Source of the DNA: Ailanthus altissimus
Lineage: Eukaryota > Streptophyta > Magnoliopsida > Sapindales > Simaroubaceae
Length of the DNA stretch: 64,000 nucleotides
Direction of reading: 5' to 3'
Assembly: GCA_946807835.1 (NCBI GenBank)
Contig: OX327712.1
Location: 14,402,001-14,466,000, forward strand
In this document: one piece after another, positions 22,901-35,089 of the stretch
How positions within the stretch are numbered: the stretch's first letter is position 1
How the letters are laid out: each line of letters starts with the position of its first letter
Translations under genes and position numbers: made by a program
The notes under the pieces: model-generated
The model's input: only the letters and a program-made list of their open reading frames with translations
The model's database searches: none
Told to the model about the DNA's origin: nothing

Positions 22901-24062
22901 CTTTTATTTGCAAAAATAAAAGAGTATCTAACTTTGTCAAGTATTGAAAGCAAAATCAAATTCCTTCTAAATGAAGGTACATAGAAAACATTGTCCAAAA
23001 CTAGTTGAAAACTAAAATATAATTCTAAAACAATAGCCCAATATGCTCAACACCAATCTCGATATCCTTACTAACTTAAAGTTTTGACTCTTCTCCTTTG
23101 GGTTCTTTAGATTTCTTATCCCCTATAAAGTAGTTGCAACATGAACAATAGCATCACTGTCAAGCCACCATAAATTTAAAAGAACATCAACTAAATTAGA
23201 CTCAAAACAGACATAGGCAGATGACATACCCTGTTCCTTCTTCTTCTTTAGCCAATTCTTAAACTTATAACAATCAACCCTCTTATGGCCACTTTTGTTA
23301 CAGTTAAAGCATTTTAGGACTATGTTCTTAGCATTTCCATTATTTTGCTTCTCACTCTCACTTTTCTTAAAATTCTTAATTTTCTTGTGAGTGTGGAAGT
23401 TGGGCTTTCTAGATTTTCTATCTCCTTTTTTAGTATCCAACTTTTCAAGGGTAACAAAATGAACATATTCACTTTTTTCTCTTTTCAACTTTTCTTCCTC
23501 AACTATACACTTAGTGATAAGATCATTAACATCCCAAGTCTGATTTTGGGTGTTATATATAGTCTTGATTTGGCTAAATGAAGATGGTAGGGTATTAAGA
23601 GCTAGATGAACAATGAATCTATCAGAAATTGGAATACTTTGTGGCTTTAGTTTAATTTGAATGTGCACCATTTCAAATAAATTCCCACACCCCTTTCTCA
23701 TTATTATATCTCATTGTTGTCAACTCATCCATTAAATTCCCAATTTCAACATTATCAGATGTCTGATATTTATTTCCCACAACGATGAGAAACTGTTTAG
23801 CATTGTTGCTCTCAAGTATTCCTCCAAGAAGATGCTCAACAATGGACCTTTTAATAGCCATGAGACTTAATCGGTTCGATCTTTCCCATTTTGCATAATG
23901 AACTTTCGGAGCTTCAGTGCTCTCATCAGTGAATTGTAGAGGTTCATCTTCATGCAAAGCCATATCCATATCCATTATTCTCAAAGTGAACACTATATCC
24001 GATCTTCATCTTTTATAGTTTGACCCATTCAGAAATTCAATTATAGCATTATTGTTGTTCAT
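19975..24062 (-). pseudogene. Ty1/copia gag-pol polyprotein, multiply broken (copia-2)
   Basis: Start ATG at 24062 (MNNNNAIIEFLNGSNY), with an early TGA where Trp is usual. Gag continues to about 23300 with zinc knuckle CFNCNKSGHKRVDC; the protease site reads WWLDSDAIVHV (about 23160), with Asp for the conserved Gly after Asp-Ser. The pre-integrase segment (22998-22741, NVFYVPSFRRNL), integrase core (22635-22279, HIDISRPY and TFIDDFSR), RT (about 21250-20344, FNMKDLGEASFVLGVEI and PYASAIGSMMYA) and RNase H C-terminus (20196-19975, EIKYLIVKDLV, LTDPLTKGL) follow in copia order. Stops and frameshifts occur throughout; not functional. Confidence 0.93.
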
Positions 24063-25300
24063 AGCGAAAGAAACTATATCTCAAAAAATGAAACCAAATT
24101 AATTATAGGCAATATATAGAATGCTTATATAAGCATAAACAATACAATATATATGAGAATCAATTGTATTATCATAAAATCCCCTTTAGGCAGAGTATAT
24201 AATAAATAACTATTCTCTAAGCATGAAGATCAACAAAATAAATAAAAAATTATGAATCTAAAAAATTCATCCCTTTTGGACAGATCAACCTTTAAACCTA
24301 TATATTTCCTTCAACAATAATGAAATAAATAATTCTTCAAAATTCCTTCCCCTTAGGTAAATAAATTTATTAAATTATCTATCTCATATAACATTCTTCA
24401 TGCCATTTAAATTAATTTGCACAATAACCCCCTTTAGGCAGGCAATTGTACGAATTAATTTAAAATAATTTCATCAACAAAATAAGAACTCAATAAAAAT
24501 CTTGCAAACTTTGATGGTTAAACCACTTTGGTGAAATAACCACAACAATTTACAAGCAATGTTTCAAAATTGGAAAATTAAACAATATTGACATACAAAA
24601 TAATGCATAATGACATATATACATGTGATCAAACAAAATGAAGTACATCACAAAATATACTTTTAATTATCAACAATCATTTAGTTGCATCAATTTGAAC
24701 ATCAATTTTGAACTACAATTTAAAATTAATTATAGTAATAGTTTATATAACTAAAATTAATTAGGAGAGTACACTCACAAAAGTTTCAATCTAGGGAGAG
24801 TGAATATTTTTCTCTTAATCTATATATTAAAATAATTTATGGGAACTTTTAAAACAAAATCTTACCAAAAACTATTTTTCTCCTAATTAAAACACAAAAA
24901 CAAGTAATAATTATCTAAAAACTATTTTTCGTCCTTAAAAAATAAAATAAATTATTTATAAAATTAGCGAATGAAAAATGGAGTTCAACAAAAAAAATGG
25001 AGTCAAAATGGGCTTTAGATGAACCCACACGCCTCTCACGCTTGTGGCCCACGAGGGAGCTTCAAAAGACTCGGCTAAAGGTCATCTTCAACCTCCAGTT
25101 GGATCGGGTCAAGCCTATAACATGGGTCATTCAACTCAGTTTTTACCCATTTCATAAAAACTCCCTTAAAACTTGTATTTTTTATTCGAATTTTGAGAGA
25201 TTATGTAGATCTCTTATATTCTAACATATCTAGATAGACAAAATAACAAGCTAAAACATGCTAAATTTAAAGAACAAGATCCTAAATTATGCCTTATATG
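24063..25300 (-). other. Leader of copia-2 with a recurring CCCCTTTAGGCAG-like motif
   Basis: Four copies of a short motif occur at intervals of roughly 75-95 bp on the plus strand: CCCCTTTAGGCAG (about 24181), CCCTTTTGGACAG (about 24271), CCCCTTAGG (about 24349) and CCCCTTTAGGCAGG (about 24429). No long open frame. The end near 25270 (AGATCCTAAATTATG) resembles sequence just inside the PBS at 27223 (AGATCCTAAATCATG), suggesting the leader was split or duplicated there. Confidence 0.6.
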
Positions 25301-25302
25301 TC

Positions 25303-26600
25303 TGATGAGCAAATGAAAATGCATATTTATTAAGAGATTCAGTCACTATTTAATGTCACTAATTTTAGCATTTTCTTGTATTTTAGCTTGAAATAAAATG
25401 TTCTCCTTAAATTGTGGTTAATGAATGCTATTTACACAAGTTTAGGTAAAATAGACATAACTCTAAATGTAAAAATTGAAATGAAGAAATTCCTGAACCT
25501 GGTGTAACATGACTCAATCTTACACAAACTTGAAGAATAGTGAAAAAGCCAAATCCAACATGTTATAGGCCAAAAATTGAGATACAATAGAATCGAGCCA
25601 CAACTTCTGCCCAGGTTAACTCAACTCACATATTTGGACCGTATCTCACAAAATACGTACTCAATTGGTATAATTATTGAATTTATGAAATACTGACTTA
25701 ATTATCAACAACTCTTATGTTGATGATAAAGTCCAAATCAGCCGTTATCATGAACTAAATTGCATTGCAAGTGGGTAAAATGGTTGTTGGCCAAAATTTG
25801 ATGTATCTTTGGAATTTTGCTTAGATCTCATTGGATACTCATCTAATTTGCATAAAATTGGTGCCTATGGAAAGAAAAGACAAAATGATACAACTTTCAT
25901 GTCGGCCACAGAGGCTACATCGGTCATTTACATTATTAAAAATGTACTGTAAGTGGATGAACGAGTTATTGGCCTAAAATTATTGAAGATTGATGTCACC
26001 CATGACATATTTCCATTCATTGCCTATATAAGGAGACTCTTAAGACATTTTCAACATTAGATAATTCTCTCTTCTTTTTTTTTCATTAACATGTATTGTA
26101 ATTTATGTTAGAGTTCTTGGTAAGGCTAAGAGATGAACTTTTATGTGTAATAAATCTACTTCTATGCTTTGATTTGTTGTCAAGATCTACGAATGTTTGT
26201 AAGTTTGGTTTTAATTAAACTCTTCTCTATTTTATTTTTTATAATCCAGAGGTTATAATTCTCATGTCTCATATATGTTCAGTCATGCTTTTCTTATGTG
26301 ATTCTTGTTGAATTATAATTATTATTGGTTATATTATTTTATATGTTAATCTTTTACTGCAATATTGTCAAATTAGTATATTGTCGATCTTGGATAACAT
26401 GTAAGGGCAATAAATGTTTGATATTCAAGTTGATCTTTTACTGCAATATTGTCAAAATGATATATTGTCGATCTTAGATAACTTGTATAAATAAACATGA
26501 TTGTGCTAATATTTGCAAAAGAGTTTAGTCACATCAAATACATATGTTATCAAATGTGCTATATTTTACATATATTTCGATTGATTATTTGGGATGTAAA
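25303..26600 (+). mobile_element. Probable nested insertion in the copia-2 leader
   Basis: The sequence from TGATGAGCAAATGAAAATGC onward differs in character from the leader and has a promoter-like stretch with TATATAAGGAGAC (about 26024-26040) followed by a CT-rich run. An imperfect tandem duplication (26345-26430 and 26431-26497, sharing TTTTACTGCAATATTGTCAA) lies inside. It may be a solo LTR or small non-autonomous retroelement. No target duplication was found, so the ends are approximate. 26600-27240 has no recognised gene. Confidence 0.4.
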
Positions 26601-27240
26601 ACTTTTAATTGAGTTATAAACATTGAATCAAAATGTAGAGTAAATTTATAAAGCATAAATGTGATTCTCAAAACCTTAAATCATCATAAAATATTTTTCT
26701 CAATTCTATCTCATCAATTAATTTTATCATTTGCTACCTCTTTAATATTTTACTTCACCAACCTATTTTGCCAAGAGCTTTCTCGTGAGATCGACATCTC
26801 AATCTATATTGTGATAGCCGTGTTATATTTTGAGCGTAAACAATGTCCAACTCAAATTTTTTATATTTCACAACAATTGAGTCAAAATCTTGTATGGGTT
26901 TTAATCTTTATGCAACTTTAAATCTATTTATAACAATGAATTGCACAAACACACTCAATTTTGCTCAATTTGAATGGAGAAATTTGAATTTTTCTAGAAT
27001 CTATATTGTTCATGACCTAAATTTAAAATTTGAAATTCTCTCAAATTACCCAACCAAATCAGTCATATAATATATCAATTTAAAGCTTAAATCAAGAGGA
27101 ATAAAAAGCCCTATGTTTTCATGGTCAATCAAAGACAAGAATCACATGAAATCGTGGTGACAATATTCGGTCAAAAATAATAAATAATTAATAATAATTT
27201 CTTTTAATTTTTTATTATAGATCCTAAATCATGTATGTTG

Positions 27241-27252
27241 GCTCTAATATCA
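27241..27252 (-). other. Primer binding site, decayed (copia-2)
   Basis: Plus-strand GCTCTAATATCA corresponds to the usual GCTCTGATACCA with two transitions. It sits two bases from the LTR and is repeated before LTR copies B (about 28132) and C (about 29012). Confidence 0.85.
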
Positions 27253-27254
27253 TA

Positions 27255-27760
27255 TGTTGGATATTTAATCCAATTAATATTCATAATATTATAAAATTCA
27301 ACAATAATGAATTAACACTATACATGAATAAAATGACATAACAAATTGAAAAATATATTATACCAAACGTACCTTTTGTGTCATTACCATTGATTGATTA
27401 ATTATAGCAACGAGTTGAAAGTTAGTCTTCCTCTTTATAACCTAGATTGATAGATGATGGCTCTTAATGGAAAAGAATGTATTGTTCTCAATAGTTGAGT
27501 TTAGGTTAGAGAGTGGACCTAGCTTTTATATACAAAATTAGGGGTTTTACACTGAGTCTTCTGATAACGGGCTTTCAATGAAATCCAAAAGTCTACACTT
27601 GTCACTCAATTAGATTTTTACACAAAAGATGATACAACCTAATTCAAAAGTGATCACTAAACATATTAGACTAATTATTTAATGGACTACCCATTAACCC
27701 GTTATATAAAATAAAAAATTTAATTAATGTTAGCCCACATTTAATAAAAAAATTCCAATA
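27255..27760 (-). repeat. 5' LTR of copia-2; first copy (A) of a tandem LTR array
   Basis: 506 bp, TGTTGGATATTTAATCC to AATTCCAATA. The matching flanks of 18785 and 27760 make this the partner of the 3' LTR. Confidence 0.88.
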
Positions 27761-28145
27761 TGCTTTGCCAACTGTTGCAATCTAGAAACAAGTAAAATGA
27801 TTCAAAATGCTAAATTTTTGTTACATGGAGCAGAGAGAGAGAGGATTGATTTCATGTGTTGATTGCTTGCAATTTTGCCAACAATGTTTGGAAGCTCTCT
27901 AAGTTTTACCAAGAAATAAAACCTATTCCACCTTGCATTCTTAGATAATTTGTTGAGCTACATTGTCATAATGGTTGGGGTGTTTATGATTCTAAACCAT
28001 ATTGGGTATGTGCATGTGATTTGTGTTCATCACATAAAATTTACGTATATATGCAATTCATGTATCTCATACATGTATGTTGGATATTTATCATGTATGT
28101 TATACCAACATACATTTCATGATGTATGTTGGCTCTAATATCATA

Positions 28146-28642
28146 TGTTGGATATTTAATCCAATTAATATTCATAATATTATAAAATTCAACAATGATG
28201 AATTAACACTTTACATGAATAAAATGACACAACAATTGAAAAATATATTATACCTATTTGTGTCATTACCATTGATTGATTGATTATAGCAACGAGTTGA
28301 AAGTTAGTCTTTCTCTCTATAACCTAGATTAATAATTGGTGGCTCTTAATGGAAAAGAACGTACTGTTCTCAATAGTTGAGTCTAGGTTAGAGAGTGGAC
28401 CTAGATTTTATACACAAAATTTGGAGTTCTACACTGAGTCTTCCGATAACGGACTTTCAATGAAATCCAAAAGCCTACACTTGTCACTCAATTAGATTTT
28501 TACACAAAAGATGATACAGCTTAATTCAAAAGTGATCATTAAACATATTAGACTAATTATTTAATGGACTACCCATTAATCCGTTATATAAAATAAAAAA
28601 TTCAATTAATGTTAGCCCACATTTAATAAAAAAATTCCAATA
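28146..28642 (-). repeat. LTR copy B in the tandem array
   Basis: About 497 bp, nearly identical to copy A, with the PBS-like sequence to its left. No coding interior exists between copies A and B. Confidence 0.9.
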
Positions 28643-29025
28643 TACTTTGCCAACTGTTGCAATCTAGAAACAAGTAAAATGATTCAAGATGCTAAATTTT
28701 TGTTACATAGAGCAAAGAGAGAGGATTGATTTCATGTGTTGATTGCTTGCAAGTTTGCCAACAATGTTTGGAAGCTCTCTAAGTTTTACCAAGAAATAAA
28801 ACCTATTCCACCTTGCATTTTTAGATAATATGTTGAGCTACATTGTCATAATTGTTGGGGTGTTTACGATTCTAAACCGTATTAGGTGTGTGCATGTGAT
28901 TTGTGTTCATCACATAAAATTTACGTATATATGCAATTCATGTATCTCATACATGTATGTTGGATATTTATCATGTATGTTATACCAACATACATTTCAT
29001 GATGTATGTTGGCTCTAATATCATA

Positions 29026-30885
29026 TGTTGGATATTTAATCCAATTAATATTCATAATATTATAAAATTCAACAATGATGAATTAACACTTTACATGAAT
29101 AAAATGACACAACAATTGAAAAATATATTATACCTGTTTGTGTCATTACTATTGATTGATTGATTATAGCAACGAGTTGAAAGTTAGTCTTCCTCTTTAT
29201 AACCTAGATTGATAGTCGGTGGCTCTTAATGGGAAAGAACGTACTGTTCTCAATAGTTGAGTCTAGGTTAGAGAGTGGACCTAGCTTTTATACACAAAAT
29301 TAGGAGTTCTACATTGAGTCTTCCGATAACGGACTTTCAATGAAATCCAAAAGCCTACACTTATCACTCAATTAGATTTCTACACAAAAGATGATACAGC
29401 TTAATTCAAAAGTGATCATTAAACATATTAAACTAATTATTTAATGGACTATCCATTAATCCGTTATATAAAATAAAAAGTTCAATTAATGTTAGCTGTT
29501 GTGTGTTTTCTATAACACAAATTAGCGCAAGTGCACGTTGTCGCAACAAGTAATATATGATGAGAAAAGTGTCGATCCCACAGAGAATGATTTGTCTTTT
29601 CTAGTTTAAGTACTGAAATATTGTCTTTCTACTATTATCCAGAAAATGATTTAATGTATGAGATTAAACTACTCAAGTAAAAGAACAACTTAATTATGCT
29701 AAGTGATAAACTAAATTGCCAACAAGTTAAATTCAATATGAGAAATCCTAGGATTACAAACTATCCCCCATTATGCAAATAAATTCAGCAAAATCTCTTT
29801 CAGGTCTATTGGTTCTCAACTTGATATATTGACCAAAACACTTAACACATCACAAGCCTCTTTTGCAGGTCAAGCGAATATATTCTATCCAATCAAATAT
29901 CTATATGTCTATGATAAATAAATTTAACAAAATTCATTAAGCACAAGTTTTATGAACCATACATGCCTTATGAGTATATGTCTATCTCATATGAAACTCA
30001 AGTGTACTACACTATGATCATGCATCAATATGCTTAAGACCGAATACCTAAATGTCTTTGTCAAGTTTATTTAACATTTCTAGATCAATTTAACTACTGG
30101 TCAAGTAATCAAATAGCATTAAACACAAGCATAATGAATATATCAAAAGCTGAAGTAATACCATAAAAAAAAGAGCTATAATCAATCACATAATGAGTTC
30201 AATGATGTAATCCTAGATTAATGAAATTAGCTCATCATTAAACTACACAATCTTGAAGCTAATTCCATCAATACATGCAAACTAGACATCTTACAACAAA
30301 TAAAGGATCAAAGCAAAGAAGACATCCCTGTCAAATATCTTTGATGTTGAATCTTGCTTTCCTCCTCTTTGATTTCTCCAAACTTAGAAGTTAGGTGTTT
30401 CTTTTGTGTTTTCAGCTGCTGTCCCAGCTGGAGTCTCCTCCCAAAATATAAGTTTTGTGCAAATATATAGGTGAGAGCACGAAATTAGGGCGCACTTAGG
30501 GTTGCTTTTGGACTTCCTGATTTTCAGCATCCTGTCAACTTTTGCTGTCCAGGTCTCAGTGCCGCGGCATTGAGATTCAATGCCGCGGCGCTCACTTTCT
30601 GGAATTAGCGCCGCGGCATTGAATGCCCCAGCGCTCAAATGAATGCCCCGGTATTGCACTGTAGCAACAGTGCCTCCATTTGTATTTTTATCTCTAATGC
30701 TCCCATTTGCGTCCGTTTTCTCGTGTGATGTTCCAAATGTCTTTGAACCTAAAATTCATAAAGAAAGTGCACAAATACAAACAATTTAAGGTCTAAATGA
30801 GCACATATTAATCTTAGAAGTATCAAAATATTATATGAAAATATGTATTATCATTAGCCACATTTAATAAAAAAAACTTCCAATA
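29026..30885 (-). repeat. LTR copy C, split by an insertion
   Basis: The LTR reads 29026-29496 and resumes at 30859 to about 30885. The break point is duplicated as TTAGC on both sides of the inserted element. Confidence 0.9.
29497..30853 (-). mobile_element. LTR-like insertion (probable solo LTR), 1357 bp
   Basis: It starts TGTTGTGTG, ends TATCA, and is flanked by the perfect duplication TTAGC (29492-29496, 30854-30858). It has no coding frame. On the minus strand it shows a purine/GACGCAAAT box (about 30700-30725), GC palindromes (30560-30660, e.g. TGCCGCGGCA) and a TATA-like CTATATATTTG (about 30465), which sets its orientation. A diverged relative lies at about 46975-47987. Family not determined. 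Confidence 0.85.
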
Positions 30886-31196
30886 TACTTTGCCCACTGT
30901 TGCAATCTAGAAACAAGTAAAATGATTCAAGCTGCTAAATTTTGGTTACATGGAGCAAAGAGAGAGGATTGATTTCATGTGTTGATTGCTTGCAAGTTTG
31001 CCAACAATTTTTGGAAGCTCTTTAAGTTTTACCAAGAAATAAAACCTATTTCACCTTGCATTATTAGATAATATGTTGAGCTACATTGTCATAATTATTG
31101 GGGTGTTTACGATTCTAAACCGTATTGGGTGTGTGCATGTGATTTGTGTTCATCACATAAAATTTACGTATATATGCAATTCATGTATCTCATATA

Positions 31197-33249
31197 CAAA
31201 CATATACGCAATAGAAGCTGAAAATCTAATTTCTTAAAATAATAAATACAATAAATTTTGTTCCATTACAATAATAAACAAAATAAAATATTAATCACAT
31301 TAATATCATATATGAGAATAATCATCTCACAAGCCTTGGCAATTCTAAGACTCAACAGAGTGAGCTTGAATCATTAAAATAACAGTCTAATTTTTTCAAC
31401 ATTGATTTAACACTTAAACTAAGAGATTAACTCTTAATCTCTATAGTTTAACTCTTAAATTATATTTAAGCAATGAACTTATCTTTGTATTATTCAACAC
31501 TTAAATTATAAAAGCAAAATTCAATGCTTCCATAACTAATTTAATTGTAGAAGATGATGAATAGTTAAGAAAATAATTTTCTCTCTCATCTTTTCTTTTA
31601 CTTTGGCCGACTAATTATTCACCTCACAAAGAACTGAACTTTTCATTTCATCTTAAGCAAAATTGGTTGGCCACCAATTTTTAACCATAAGTCATTAGTG
31701 AATTCCAAATTCATTGAATTTCCTTCTCACGTTTTTCATTCATTCCATTTCACACACATATTCATTTTATCCGTAATATAATATTATATATATTAATATT
31801 ATATTAAATAATAATATTATATTTATACTTAGGCACGAAGTGTATATATTAATATTATATTATATTATATAATAAAGTATCTTAATTATTTAATAATTAA
31901 TATATAAAATTACTATTTTATCCTTTTTATATTATTACCAAGTATAATCCCTAATGAGTCTCACTATATCACATACTTGAAAAAATTCAACCAAAGGCTT
32001 ACGATGTATCACATGTCATTATTTAATTAGTAAATTATTATTATTAACTAATTAATATATTTAACACTTAAATACAACACATGTGCATCACGTGGTCATG
32101 TTAAATATTTTTAGACTAAACAATTCAATCTAGTATATTGTCTCAGTGCATAACGAGTACACTTCATATTGCGGGACTCCCTAGGTTCACGCCCAATTCA
32201 TTAAATGAAAGTATTCCATGATTCTGTTATCAATGTCCTATGCACATATCACAGATATTACAAATCAGCGTGTTAGACCATATAAGTTGAGGTCATAGTG
32301 CATACGTATAGTCATTCCATCACCTATATCCTGGAATAGCAGAGATATAGATTATAACCGTCAAATCTCTATATGCTCAACTATAAACTTATCTTCAGAT
32401 TTGTATTTTTGTAAAATAATATTTCACAAAGTCCTTTGCGATATTGTTTAACCGTACGAAAAACTCTTTTCTGGGGTAGTTGCTTTTGGCCAAAAGACTT
32501 TCTAAGACATAATTCTTGGAGCATCAGGATATGCAACTCACTCATATAAGTTAATGAATCCTATATCTATACATACTGAACTCCATGAGCATCGGACCAT
32601 ACCCAGTGACATCTCACCGTCAAACCATGAAAAATATATAATATGTGTGGAACCAAAGCATGATATATCACTCACAAGCCTACCGTGGTGCTCAGGTCAA
32701 AGGACCATGAATACTACTCAACTCGAGAAGAAACTCTATTAATAACTTTATGGGATGTCAATTAGAGGTCCTGGTGAGTCTATTCAATATCCAATGCTAA
32801 CTGAATACCCACATGCCTATACAAGCTCTAAACTCATAGTCAACTAGAAACAACCATCTATATCCTACAAATATAGACATACATCGATCTATATATTAAA
32901 GGGATTTCCTAGCACCTGGTTGCAACTCTTGCAACTATTTCATTACTAATACACCCTCAAGTCTTTGCGCTGTTGTAGACAATACTCTAACTTCTTAGAT
33001 TTCACTGATTATTATAACCTAATAACTCCTTAGCATTTATAATTATTAGTGATACTAACTCTTAGCACTGATCTAAACTCCTTTAGAGCAAATCTGAACT
33101 CCTTCAGATCATACAATGTCCGTAACATTACAAGCATCTTACCATATATGTTTAATATTAACAATTTTATAGAAATCTTTATTGTATAAATATTAAACAA
33201 TTTAATATTTATACAATATTAGAATAGTACCTAAGCACCAACTCCAACA
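31197..33249 (-). repeat. Long LTR (about 2.05 kb), 3' LTR of copia-3
   Basis: The right end CTCCAACA is followed by plus-strand ATCTCCCACTT, i.e. a minus-strand PPT AAGTGGGAGAT, so this is a 3' LTR on the minus strand. It is homologous to 35090-37203 (same orientation) and to about 60009-62195 (opposite), sharing phrases such as GGGACTCCCTAGGT and CATCGGACCATACCCAGTGA. The left end is placed where the tandem array stops and is approximate. Confidence 0.75.
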
Positions 33250-33559
33250 ATCTCCCACTTGCTCTAGTGCTATTCGTACTAGTATCTTATACTAATACAC
33301 TTCACGTGTTTCACAAAAATACTAAAAGTTTAGGCCTAAATGGGTTTGGTATGTTATCCATGGAATGAATCGTAGATACTATCACATTTTCAGTAGCCAA
33401 AAACTTTCTAATTATGTGGTATTCAAAGTCTATTTAATTAGAATTCTAGTGTGCCACATGACCTTTTGGCTTAAGCAATCACTCTGTTATAGTTACATTA
33501 TAGTGGGATAAGATCCACTAAACTCAGAACTATTCTAAGCATTGCAATTATCTTGAATA

Positions 33560-34660
33560 TCTATAGTTCTTGCTTTGCAGGCTTCTCAAGTTACAACATA
33601 TTCTACCTCTAAGGCAAAATTAGCTATGAACATCCATATTCCACATTTGCAACTAGCTCTTGTAACGATGAAAAGAAATACATAGCCAGATATAGACTTT
33701 CTACAATCTGGATCAAACAAAAAGTCTGAATATGTGTGTTCATTTACTTGTAAGAAACCTTCTCTATAATTCAGAAACTTATCCACTATACTTCTAAGGT
33801 ATGGCAGATAAGTTTCATAACTATCTAATGGTCGTTATCTAGATTAGATCGATACTAGCTTGTAATACTTGTAGCTATCCAAATCTAGGTTTCGTACATA
33901 ACATGGCATGCATCAAGCTATTATGCATATAATGAGTTAGATAATCTAACCTATTCATTTTTTTTTCGATGACACTTCCTCTTAGAATGATGAATGCCAT
34001 GATTGAAAGGCATATTAACTGTCTCACAGTCAATAAATTTATACCTTTCAGGACTCAGTCTATGTACAAAGATTGAAAGATCCTTATCAGCCTCTTAGCT
34101 CTATCTCTTTAAAGTTTTATACCTAGTATACAAGAAACATCTCTCATATCTTTTTGGAGAAGTTCCTACTCAGATAACTCTTATCTGATTTATTTGCAAC
34201 ATATCAACATCGTTTTCGACGTTGAATATGTCTTCCGCGTAAAGAACTAGAAAGATAATCATACTCTAATTGCCCTTTCTGAACATACAGCTTTCTCTTT
34301 ATTCCTGATGAAACCAGACTTTCTAATTTCATCATTTAAACGAAGATTTTAACTTCAAAAAACTCCTTAAGTCCACAAATAGACTTTTTTAGTTTGCACA
34401 CTAAATTATAAGTTATACTGAATGCAAAACCTTTAGACTATTCTATGCTCTTATTCGAGATATACATATCGAAATGTCGTACTTACATCCATCGACTAGG
34501 CCTCAAAATCTTAATATGCGGTAATAGCCAATAAAATCCAATTTAACTTTAGCATGATTACTAATGAAAAAGGTTTTCTCATTTTCGATCTCAGATCTAT
34601 AAGTGTAACCTCTTATCACCAGTCAGGTCTTAAAGGTCTCTACCTTCATATCAAGTCCTC
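33560..34660 (-). pseudogene. Ty1/copia reverse transcriptase-RNase H remnant (copia-3)
   Basis: Minus-strand fragments in order: an RT stretch with RILLAITAY and SMDVSTTF (about 34580-34470), a stretch with GFIRNKEKAVC (about 34320-34270), FLVLYAEDI at the YVDD position (about 34250-34220), NHGIHHSKRKCHRKK (about 34000-33960), and an RNase H segment DPDCRKSISGYVF...LEVEYVVT (33786-33586). Gag, protease and integrase are absent, so only the 3' half survives. Many stops and frameshifts. Confidence 0.75.
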
Positions 34661-34889
34661 ACTTCTACTGCATAAATTCTTTTACAACAAATAGGAACAA
34701 TTCCTATAGAAACATAACCATGTTCTAAACTTGATTGTCATGCATAAGTTAATTTCAGATCTTATGGCCACTTATCATTTTCTCGAATCAATGTCGAATA
34801 TCACCTCTCCTGTAGTCAAAGGATCTTTTCTTCAACTAAGAAAATATCAAGGGCACCTTCAGATATCAAACATATCTAAATAGTGGCTT

Positions 34890-35065
34890 TGATATGCTTT
34901 CTGACCTTCGGGGAGATTTTGTAAAGATATTTCACTCTTTTGAAGTTGAAATTCCATCATTGGTTCATTTATATTTTGTTATCCATCAATCATTAATGTT
35001 TTGGCTCATTCTTTAGCTAAAAAAGCCTTAACTTCTATAGAGCTTTTTCCATTTGGTTAAAGTGT
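34890..35065 (+). pseudogene. LINE-type RNase H C-terminal remnant
   Basis: A plus-strand frame ends VLAHSLAKKALTSIELFPFG (about 35000-35060), like the end of plant LINE RNase H domains (AHsLAKkAL). It lies between the copia-3 remnant and a long LTR. Very short, so moderate confidence only. Confidence 0.45.
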
Positions 35066-35089
35066 TGAGTGTTGATTTGTTTAGGATGC

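Larger units (their letters stand above)
18785..27760 (-). mobile_element. Ty1/copia LTR retrotransposon, minus strand (copia-2)
   Basis: On the minus strand: 5' LTR 27760-27255, decayed PBS 27252-27241, long leader, gag-pol 24062-19975, PPT 19296-19286, 3' LTR 19285-18785. Outer flanks are TGTTT (18780-18784) and TGCTT (27761-27765), a target duplication with one C/T change. The leader appears enlarged by at least one nested insertion (about 25303 to 26600). All coding parts are broken. Confidence 0.85.
27255..31196 (-). repeat. Three-copy tandem array of [LTR + flanking sequence], unit about 885 bp
   Basis: Units start at 27255, 28146 and 29026 (spacings 891 and 880). Each has an LTR of about 500 bp followed by about 380 bp of the same flank, which ends in a PBS-like GGCTCTAATATCAT just before the next LTR. 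Unit 3 is interrupted at 29492-30858 by an LTR-like insertion and loses its last part near 31196. The copies are nearly identical. The flank includes phrases TTTGCCAACTGTTGCAATC and TTGAGCTACATTGTCATAAT and has no recognisable gene. Confidence 0.92.

Noticed and set aside
26661..27070. Two overlapping open frames in the copia-2 leader
   Set aside because: AT-rich low-complexity translation with no domain; non-coding leader.
28077..29163. Repeated 62- and 68-codon frames
   Set aside because: They are identical because they sit in tandem LTR units; they cross the LTR boundary and match no protein.
27255..31196. Tandem units considered as a satellite or CRISPR-like array
   Set aside because: The unit is a known LTR plus flank with only three copies; no short regular repeats and spacers, and the context is a plant genome.
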